From positions 248,001 through 312,000 of the forward strand of contig NZ_FOJU01000001.1 in NCBI RefSeq assembly GCF_900111875.1: 64,000 nucleotides of DNA, read 5' to 3'. The translations under genes were made by a program, and so were the position numbers. Shown piece by piece: positions 58,219 through 64,000 of the stretch. How positions within the stretch are numbered: position 1 is the stretch's first letter; the number at the start of each line of letters is the position of its first letter. The notes beneath the pieces are model-generated. The model did no database searches, was not told where the DNA came from, and worked only from the letters and a program-made list of their open reading frames with translations. The stretch comes from Poseidonocella pacifica. Lineage in GTDB: Bacteria; Pseudomonadota; Alphaproteobacteria; Rhodobacterales; Rhodobacteraceae.

Positions 58219-58803
58219 ATGGGCGAACCTCTTTCCATTATCGTCGTCGAGGCGGAACGGGACCGCGCGCTGTCCATCGTCGATGCGCTGCGCGGGGCGG
58301 GAGACTATGACATCCACGTCATTTCCGAGCCAACGGGCCTTGCCCGCAAGATACAGGCGCGCAGCCCCGATATCGTGCTGATCGATCTTGAGAACCCCTC
58401 GCGCGACATGCTGGAGGAGTTGGCCCTGGCCTCGGGGCCGATGGACCGGCCGGTCGCGATGTTCGTGGACCGCTCCGACGAGGGGCTGTCGGCGGCGGCG
58501 ATTGAGGCGGGGGTGTCGGCCTATGTGGTCGACGGGATGCAGCCGCAACGGCTCAAACCCGTGCTCGATGCCGCGATCGCCCGGTTCCGGATGTTCAGCC
58601 GGATGCGCACCGAACTGGCCGAGACGAAGCGCGCGCTCGAAGAGCGCAAGGTGATCGACCGGGCGAAGGGCATGCTCATCAAGGTACGCGGCGTCAGCGA
58701 GGAAGAGGCCTATGCGCTCTTGCGCAAGACGGCGATGGATCAGGGAAAACGGGTGGCGGATGTGGCGCAGGCGCTGGTGACTGCGGCGGGGCTTCTGTCA
58801 TGA
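58219..58803 (+). CDS. nasT: ANTAR-domain response regulator NasT
   Basis: A 194-residue RNA-binding antiterminator. Receiver-like domain 1-120 (LSIIVVEAERDRALSIVDALRG, IVLIDLENPSRDM), coiled linker, and ANTAR domain at about 130-190 (VIDRAKGMLIKVRGVSEEEAY, LRKTAMDQGKRVADVAQAL). In characterised systems NasS holds NasT until nitrate binds; free NasT then lets polymerase read through a leader terminator of nitrate genes. The start MGEPLSIIVVE is used; 24 open codons upstream are rejected. It overlaps nasS by four bases. Confidence 0.93.
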   Translation: MGEPLSIIVVEAERDRALSIVDALRGAGDYDIHVISEPTGLARKIQARSPDIVLIDLENPSRDMLEELALASGPMDRPVAMFVDRSDEGLSAAAIEAGVSAYVVDGMQPQRLKPVLDAAIARFRMFSRMRTELAETKRALEERKVIDRAKGMLIKVRGVSEEEAYALLRKTAMDQGKRVADVAQALVTAAGLLS

Positions 58804-59975
58804 AGGGGACGACCCTCGCGGTGGGGTATATCGCGCTGGTCGATGCCGCCCCCCTCATCGTGGCGCAGGAAATGGGCTTTGCCGCCGAGGAGGGGATCGC
58901 ACTCGATCTGCGGCGCGCGCCGTCGTGGTCGAGCCTGCGTGACAGCCTCAGTTACGGGCAGGTGGACGCGGCGCATATGCTGTCGGCGGTGCCCGTCGCC
59001 ACGGCGCTCGGGCTTGGCGGGGCGGGGGCGGCGCTCGACGCGGTGTCGGTCCTGTCGGTGAATGGAGAGGTCATTGGCGTCAGCGCGGATCTGGCGGCGC
59101 GCCTTCGCGATGGGGGCCACGACTTTGGCTTTTCCGATGCGCGGGCCGCGGGGGAGGCGCTGATCGCGGCACGTGGCGAGCGGCTTCGCGTCGGGGTGCC
59201 ATTTCCATTCTCGATGCATGCGGAACTCGTTTTTTACTGGTTGTCGGCGCTCGGCCTGCCTGCCCCGCAGGGGATCGACATCCGTACCGTGCCGCCAACA
59301 TTGATGGCCGATGCGATCCGCGCTGGGGAAATCGACGCCTTTTGCGTCGGGGAGCCTTGGGGCAGCGTGGCCGTTGAGGGCGGCGTCGGGGAGCTTTTGT
59401 TGCCGGGGGCGGCGATCTGGTCGTTTGCACCGGAAAAGGTTCTTGCCGTGCGCAGTGACTGGGCCGAGAGCGAACGCTCCCTTGTCGGGCGGTTGATCCG
59501 GGCGGTCTGGCGTGCGGGCCGCTGGCTTGGCGATCCGTCCTCGCACACGCTTGCGGCGGAGTTGCTGGCGCGGCCAGCCTATCTCGATCTGCCCTCCGAA
59601 GTGCTGGAACGCGCGCTCACCGGGCGATTTGTCATCGCGCCGACGGGGGAGGAGCGCCGCGTGGGCAACTTCGTTGAGTTCCACCGGGGCGCGGCGGGCT
59701 TTCCGTGGCGCAGTCAGGCGGAGTGGATGGGGCTTCAACTCGCGGCTCGAACGGGGCTTGAACGCGAGGGGGCGGCGCGGGCCGCGCGGGGGGTGTTTCG
59801 CTCCGATCTCTATCGCGCGGCGCTGGCGGGCACGACGGCGGATCTTCCCGGAGCCTCGTCCAAGCTGGAGGGCGCGATATCAGCCGAAGCACCGGTCGCA
59901 TCGGAATCAGGGCGGCTGATCCTGTCCCGGAACCAGTTCTTCGATGGCCGAATTTTTGAGCCTTCGGAAAACTGA
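58800..59975 (+). CDS. nasS: Cytoplasmic nitrate sensor NasS (NrtA/CmpA fold)
   Basis: A 391-residue NrtA-like protein without signal peptide (starts KGTTLAVGYIALVDAAPLIV), so it should sit in the cytoplasm. The nitrate-binding-protein fold is seen in GQVDAAHMLSAVPVAT, FPFSMHAELVFYWLS and IDAFCVGEPWGSVAV, which also appear in the true transporter protein NrtA encoded downstream. With NasT it forms the nitrate/nitrite-responsive antitermination pair. It is translationally coupled to nasT (ATGA) and followed by the leader with terminator before nrtA. Confidence 0.93.
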   Translation: MKGTTLAVGYIALVDAAPLIVAQEMGFAAEEGIALDLRRAPSWSSLRDSLSYGQVDAAHMLSAVPVATALGLGGAGAALDAVSVLSVNGEVIGVSADLAARLRDGGHDFGFSDARAAGEALIAARGERLRVGVPFPFSMHAELVFYWLSALGLPAPQGIDIRTVPPTLMADAIRAGEIDAFCVGEPWGSVAVEGGVGELLLPGAAIWSFAPEKVLAVRSDWAESERSLVGRLIRAVWRAGRWLGDPSSHTLAAELLARPAYLDLPSEVLERALTGRFVIAPTGEERRVGNFVEFHRGAAGFPWRSQAEWMGLQLAARTGLEREGAARAARGVFRSDLYRAALAGTTADLPGASSKLEGAISAEAPVASESGRLILSRNQFFDGRIFEPSEN

Positions 59976-60143
59976 TGCCGAAATGCTGGGCATATCCGCA
60001 GGATGGCCCGGCCCGAACGGAAATTTCAGGACTTCGCAGTGATTTTTCTTTGCCGCATCGCAGCGCCAGCAGGCATAGTGAAAGAGTAAGGCAGGCAACG
60101 ACGCCAGCCGACAATCGTCTCCCGAAGACTGGGAATTCTGAGC

Positions 60144-60199
60144 AAAGCCGCTCGACCCTCCGCAAACCTGCGGGGTGTGTCAGCGGCTTTTTCGTTTTT
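60144..60199 (+). terminator. Leader terminator (NasT-controlled attenuator) upstream of nrtA
   Basis: AAAGCCGCT (60144-60152) pairs with AGCGGCTTT (60182-60190) followed by TTCGTTTTT; an inner hairpin CCGCA/TGCGG (60160-60173) stacks within the loop. It stands in the nasS-nrtA intergenic region, 45 bases before the nrtA start, where a NasT-controlled terminator is expected. GTCT/AGAC and GACG/CGTC hairpins lie just upstream at 60100-60130, but I could not show the AnnGnn loops that ANTAR proteins bind. Confidence 0.75.
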
Positions 60200-60243
60200 C
60201 GCCCGGTCTTCCCACCCGCCGGGCCATGGAAAGGGACAACTCC

Positions 60244-61611
60244 ATGAAGAACCTCCTTCTCGGCCTCGCGGCCAGCACCGCACTCGCCAGCCCCGGCTTC
60301 GCGCAGATGCTCGACCTTGAAAAGGATGAGCTGACCTTTGGCTTCATCAAGCTGACCGATATGGCGCCCCTCGCCGTCGCCTACGAACAGGGGTATTTCC
60401 TCGACGAAGGGCTTTTCGTCACGCTGGAGGCACAGGCCAACTGGAAGGTGCTGCTCGACGGGGTGATCGACGGGCAACTCGACGGGGCGCATATGCTCGC
60501 CGGTCAGCCGCTCGCCGCGACGATCGGTTTCGGCACCGAGGCCCATATCATCACGCCCTTCTCGATGGACCTGAACGGCAATGGCATCACGGTGTCGAAC
60601 TCCGTCTGGGAAGCCATGAAGCCGAACATCCCCACCATGGATGATGGTCGCCCGCAGCACCCGATCAGCGCCGAGGCACTTGCGCCCGTGGTCGAGCAGT
60701 ACAAATCCGAAGGCAAGTCCTTCAAAATGGGCATGGTCTTTCCCGTCTCCACCCACAATTACGAATTGCGCTACTGGCTGGCGGCGGGTGGTCTGCACCC
60801 CGGATATTACTCCGCGGACAACATCACCGGCCAGATCGGTGCCGATGTGCTGCTTTCCGTGACGCCACCGCCACAGATGCCTGCCACGCTGGAGGCCGGG
60901 ACGATCAATGGCTACTGCGTCGGCGAGCCGTGGAACCAACAGGCCGTGTTCAAGGGCATCGGCGTGCCGGTCATCACCGACTACGAGCTGTGGAAGAACA
61001 ACCCAGAGAAGGTTTTCGGCATCAACGCCGATTTCGCCGAGCAGTACCCAAACACGACGCTCGCGGTGACCAAGGCGCTGATCCGCGCGGCCATGTGGCT
61101 TGACGAGAACGACAATGCCAACCGCGAAGAAGCGGTCGAGATCCTGTCGCGCTCCGAATATGTGGGCGCCGATGCGGAGGTGATCGCCAACTCGATGACC
61201 GGCACCTTCGAATATGAGAAGGGCGACAAGCGCGAGGTCCCCGATTTCAACGTCTTCTTCCGCTACAACGCCACCTATCCGTTCTATTCGGACGCTGTGT
61301 GGTACCTGACGCAGATGCGCCGTTGGGGTCAGATCACCGAGCCCAAGGCCGACGAGTGGTATGATGAGGTCGCAAAGTCGGTCTATCGTCCGGACATCTA
61401 TCTCGAAGCGGCACGGATGCTGGTGAACGAGGATATGGCCGACGAGGCGGATTTCCCATGGGACAGCGATGGTTACAAGGCGCCGACTCCGCCGGAGGAT
61501 ATCATCGACGGCATCGCCTATGACGGCCGCACTCCCAACGCCTACCTCGAGAGCCTGCCCATCGGCCTGAAGGGTCAGCAGATCGTGGTCGGAACCGAAG
61601 TCCAGGGCTGA
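60244..61611 (+). CDS. nrtA: Nitrate ABC transporter substrate-binding protein
   Basis: A 455-residue periplasmic nitrate-binding protein of the NrtA/CmpA family. A signal peptide ([19 protein letters not shown]) is followed by [56 protein letters not shown] and [13 protein letters not shown]. It delivers nitrate (possibly nitrite) to NrtB. The start at 60244 is used; upstream in-frame codons overlap the leader terminator. Two stable hairpins lie between it and nrtB. Confidence 0.95.
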   Translation: MKNLLLGLAASTALASPGFAQMLDLEKDELTFGFIKLTDMAPLAVAYEQGYFLDEGLFVTLEAQANWKVLLDGVIDGQLDGAHMLAGQPLAATIGFGTEAHIITPFSMDLNGNGITVSNSVWEAMKPNIPTMDDGRPQHPISAEALAPVVEQYKSEGKSFKMGMVFPVSTHNYELRYWLAAGGLHPGYYSADNITGQIGADVLLSVTPPPQMPATLEAGTINGYCVGEPWNQQAVFKGIGVPVITDYELWKNNPEKVFGINADFAEQYPNTTLAVTKALIRAAMWLDENDNANREEAVEILSRSEYVGADAEVIANSMTGTFEYEKGDKREVPDFNVFFRYNATYPFYSDAVWYLTQMRRWGQITEPKADEWYDEVAKSVYRPDIYLEAARMLVNEDMADEADFPWDSDGYKAPTPPEDIIDGIAYDGRTPNAYLESLPIGLKGQQIVVGTEVQG

Positions 61612-61618
61612 GCCACCA

Positions 61619-61662
61619 GCCGCCAGACGGAATGGCGGCGGCGCGCGCTCCGGTATCGGAGC
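61619..61662 (+). other. Two stable hairpins between nrtA and nrtB
   Basis: GCCGCCA (61619-61625) pairs with TGGCGGC (61633-61639), and GCTCCG (61647-61652) pairs with CGGAGC (61657-61662). Neither has a U-tract. Such hairpins after a binding-protein gene commonly protect its mRNA from 3' decay so that it is made in excess over the permease. Confidence 0.5.
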
Positions 61663-61699
61663 CTCGCCCCGCCTGCCATCCCCAGCCAGGAGACAGAAC

Positions 61700-62782
61700 A
61701 TGACGACCGTCGATCCGAATTTTACCGAAAGCGCGGCGAAGGAGGCCAGACGGGCCCGGCTGTTCACCCGCATCAACACTGCCGACAAATGGTTTCAGGT
61801 GCTTGGCCTCGCCTGGATGACCCCGGTGATCAAGGCCGCTGCCGGGGATAACCCGCGCGCGCAGGGCGGAGAGATCTGGCGTTTGCTGGGCGTGCCGATC
61901 CTTGCGATCGCGCTCTTTTTGCTGATGTGGGGCGCGTTGGCGCCGAAGGTTCAGACATCGCTTGGCGCGGTGCCGGGCCCGGTCGAAGTCTGGGAGGAGG
62001 CGAAGAACCTGCACCAAGACGCCCTCGCCAAGGCGGAGAAACGCGACAAGTTCGTGGCGATGGTCGAGATCCGCAACGAGAAGCTGATCGCAGCGGGCCG
62101 CCCCGAGGACGTCAAGAGCGTCGCCTATACCGGCGCGCCATCTTACTACGAACAGATCTGGACCTCGATCAAGACGGTCTTTTTCGGGTTCCTCGTGGCC
62201 ACCATCGTCGCTGTTCCGCTCGGGATTGCGGCGGGGCTTTCGGCCACGGCCAATGCCGCGCTCAACCCGCTGATCCAGATTTTCAAACCGGTCTCGCCGC
62301 TGGCGTGGCTCCCCATCGTGACGATGGTGGTCTCTGCGGTCTACGTTACGGAAGATGGCCTTTTCGCCAAGAGTTTTCTTGTCTCTGCCATTACCGTCAC
62401 GCTTTGCTCGCTCTGGCCGACGCTGATCAACACGTCGCTCGGGGTCGCCTCCATCGACAAGGATCTGGTGAACGTCTCCAAGGTGCTCAAGATGAACACC
62501 TGGACCAAGATCACCAAGCTGGTCCTGCCCTCGGCACTGCCGCTGATCTTCACCGGTCTGCGCCTGTCGCTCGGGGTTGGCTGGATGGTTCTGATCGCCG
62601 CAGAGATGCTGGCGCAGAACCCGGGTCTGGGAAAATTCGTCTGGGATGAGTTTCAGAACGGGTCTTCCAGTTCGCTCGCCAAGATCATGGTTGCGGTTCT
62701 CACCATCGGCATCATCGGTTTTCTGCTCGATCGGGTGATGTTCGCGCTGCAATCCCTTTTCACCTTCTCCAACAATCGGTGA
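61700..62782 (+). CDS. nrtB: Nitrate ABC transporter permease
   Basis: A 360-residue permease of the NrtB/SsuC group. Helices include LLGVPILAIALFLLMWGALA and GFLVATIVAVPLGIAAGLS. The EAA-type cytoplasmic loop is VSKVLKMNTWTKITKLVLPSALP, and FKPVSPLAWLPIVTMVVSAV lies in the core. It is longer than cyanobacterial NrtB (about 280) because of about 80 extra N-terminal residues and a charged segment (LHQDALAKAEKRDKFVAMVE) before the core. AGGAG precedes the ATG. The ATPase gene starts five bases downstream. Confidence 0.93.
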   Translation: MTTVDPNFTESAAKEARRARLFTRINTADKWFQVLGLAWMTPVIKAAAGDNPRAQGGEIWRLLGVPILAIALFLLMWGALAPKVQTSLGAVPGPVEVWEEAKNLHQDALAKAEKRDKFVAMVEIRNEKLIAAGRPEDVKSVAYTGAPSYYEQIWTSIKTVFFGFLVATIVAVPLGIAAGLSATANAALNPLIQIFKPVSPLAWLPIVTMVVSAVYVTEDGLFAKSFLVSAITVTLCSLWPTLINTSLGVASIDKDLVNVSKVLKMNTWTKITKLVLPSALPLIFTGLRLSLGVGWMVLIAAEMLAQNPGLGKFVWDEFQNGSSSSLAKIMVAVLTIGIIGFLLDRVMFALQSLFTFSNNR

Positions 62783-62787
62783 TCCCA

Positions 62788-64000
62788 ATGGACGTGATCG
62801 AATTCAAGAACGTCACCAAGACCTTCGGAGAGGGCATTCATGCAACGGATGTGCTCAAAGAGATCAACCTTTCGGTTCAGGAAGGCGAGTTTCTCGTGCT
62901 GCTGGGCTTCTCCGGGACGGGCAAGACGACACTCATCAACCTGATGGCGGGGCTGGAGCGCCCCTCCCGAGGAGAGGTGACCTTTCGCGGCAAGACCATC
63001 GAGGGGCCGGGGCCGGAACGGGGCGTGATCTTTCAGAACTATTCGCTCATGCCGTGGCTGACGGTACAGGGCAATGTCGCGCTTGCGGTACAGACCGTCT
63101 TTCCCAAGATGCCGAAGGCAGAGCGGGAGGCAAAGGTCGCCCATTACATCAGGATGGTCGGGCTCGCCCATGCCGCGGCACGGCGTCCGGCGGAGCTTTC
63201 GGGCGGTATGCGCCAACGGGTCAATGTCGCCCGGGCGCTGGCCATGAACCCCGAGGTGCTGTTGCTCGATGAGCCGCTCTCGGCGCTCGATGCGCTGACG
63301 CGGGCGAACCTCGGGGATGAGATCGAGCAGATCTGGAACGAGGACAAGAAAACCTGCGTACTGATCACCAACGACGTGGATGAGGCGATCCTGCTGGCTG
63401 ACCGGATCATCCCGCTCAACCCCGACGGGACGCTGGGGGAGGAAGTGCGGGTCAGTCTGCCCCGCCCGCGTGATCGCTCCGCGATGAACCACGATGAGAC
63501 GTTCAAGGCGCTGCGGGCACAGGTCACGAACTACCTGATGGACGTCGGGATCGAGGCGAAGGTCGAAGGGACGCGCCTTTTGCCGGATGTGACCCCGATC
63601 CACGGAATGCCCGCCGCGGTGGCAAAAGCGCAGGAAGGGCTCATCGAAGAACGCTTTCTCGACTTCTCGCAACTGCACAAGATCTATCCGACGCCCAAGG
63701 GGCCGCTGTCCGTGGTGGAGGATTTCAACCTGAAGGTCGACAAGGGGGAGTTCATCTCCCTGATCGGTCACTCGGGTTGTGGCAAGTCGACCGTGCTCAC
63801 CATGGCGGCGGGACTCAACGATATCTCCAAGGGGGCGATCAAGCTCGACGGTCGGCACGTGGAGGGGGCGGATCCCGAACGGGCGGTGGTGTTTCAATCG
63901 CCGTCACTCTTCCCGTGGCTGACCGCCAAGGAGAACGTCGCGGTGGGGGTGGACAAGGTCTATCCCGGCGCGAACCGGGCCGAGCGGCAAGACATTGTGG
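62788..64000 (+). CDS. Nitrate ABC transporter tandem ATPase (partial at window end)
   Basis: 404 residues of a two-domain ABC ATPase that continues past the window. Domain one: Walker A GFSGTGKTT, Q-loop VIFQNYSLMPW, signature LSGGMRQRVNVARAL, Walker B VLLLDEPLSALDA, but VLITNDVDEAIL in place of the usual THD, so the H-loop His is Asn. A linker (about 235-295) leads to domain two, with Walker A GHSGCGKSTV and Q-loop VVFQSPSLFPW. One chain would supply both ATPase units for NrtB. Cyanobacterial NrtC instead fuses one ATPase to a binding domain. Confidence 0.92.
   Translation, partial: MDVIEFKNVTKTFGEGIHATDVLKEINLSVQEGEFLVLLGFSGTGKTTLINLMAGLERPSRGEVTFRGKTIEGPGPERGVIFQNYSLMPWLTVQGNVALAVQTVFPKMPKAEREAKVAHYIRMVGLAHAAARRPAELSGGMRQRVNVARALAMNPEVLLLDEPLSALDALTRANLGDEIEQIWNEDKKTCVLITNDVDEAILLADRIIPLNPDGTLGEEVRVSLPRPRDRSAMNHDETFKALRAQVTNYLMDVGIEAKVEGTRLLPDVTPIHGMPAAVAKAQEGLIEERFLDFSQLHKIYPTPKGPLSVVEDFNLKVDKGEFISLIGHSGCGKSTVLTMAAGLNDISKGAIKLDGRHVEGADPERAVVFQSPSLFPWLTAKENVAVGVDKVYPGANRAERQDIV

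Noticed and set aside
59632-61788. A 718-codon open frame antisense to nasS and nrtA
   Set aside because: It crosses a terminator and two well-supported genes on the other strand, and its product is not protein-like.

Overview
The window reads as a chromosomal segment of an alphaproteobacterium of the Rhodobacteraceae (Roseobacter group). The evidence is high GC, an alphaproteobacterial layout of dnaG and rpoD, an L9 protein with a long acidic tail, a VPLPA-CTERM sorting signal, NasT/NasS nitrate control and an aerobic urate pathway with membrane PuuD. No insertion sequence, prophage, CRISPR array or integration site was seen, so most of it looks like stable chromosome with accessory transport and catabolic operons.

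Layout. 1-5.2 kb: a truncated rlmB-type methyltransferase gene, tRNA-Tyr and tRNA-Gly, a YrbL-like kinase-fold gene and pyruvate carboxylase. 5.3-16.5 kb: dnaG, rpoD, a Stf0 sulfotransferase, a YjbQ protein, RNase P RNA, trpA, the S6-S18-L9 operon, ychF, an orphan BrnA-like protein and a VPLPA-CTERM protein. 16.6-24.2 kb: carB and aspS (divergent), a flavin reductase, a GNAT acetyltransferase and an EcsC-family protein. 24.2-31.1 kb: a purine/urate catabolic cluster (puuD, a LysR regulator, uraH, a puuE-uraD fusion, allE, allA and a urate/xanthine permease) running from urate towards glyoxylate and urea. 31.3-36.8 kb: a cobalamin riboswitch followed by btuB, btuF, btuC, btuD and a second BtuF-like gene. 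36.8-40.7 kb: an ABC exporter-like pair (ybbA/ybbP) divergent from a TesA-type lipase, as in E. coli. 40.7-45.5 kb: an AGE-family epimerase, isochorismate synthase plus isochorismatase, and an H-NOX-like gene overlapping a HNOBA-GGDEF diguanylate cyclase gene. 45.6-49.9 kb: histidine genes (hisB, hisH, a Dph6-like PP-loop gene, hisA, hisF, hisE). 50-51.6 kb: small genes, one behind an FNR-type site. 51.8-58.0 kb: a carbohydrate ABC importer with an MGH1/GH63-like glycosidase. 58.2-64 kb: nasT-nasS, an attenuator-like leader, and nitrate transporter genes nrtA, nrtB and a tandem-ATPase gene cut by the window end.

The observations most worth following are: an H-NOX-like protein whose proximal heme histidine and YxSxR motif are both replaced, although it sits with a seemingly intact HNOBA-GGDEF partner; a DUF11-like domain inserted in the periplasmic loop of a sugar-ABC permease; a 73-nt intergenic element present twice, 35 kb apart, with three GTATGAC units at 11-bp steps and a conserved hairpin; a nitrate-transporter ATPase whose first nucleotide-binding domain has Asn in place of the H-loop His; and a terminator placed between divergent uraH and puuE. 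All functional statements come from reading motifs by eye; no database search was run.
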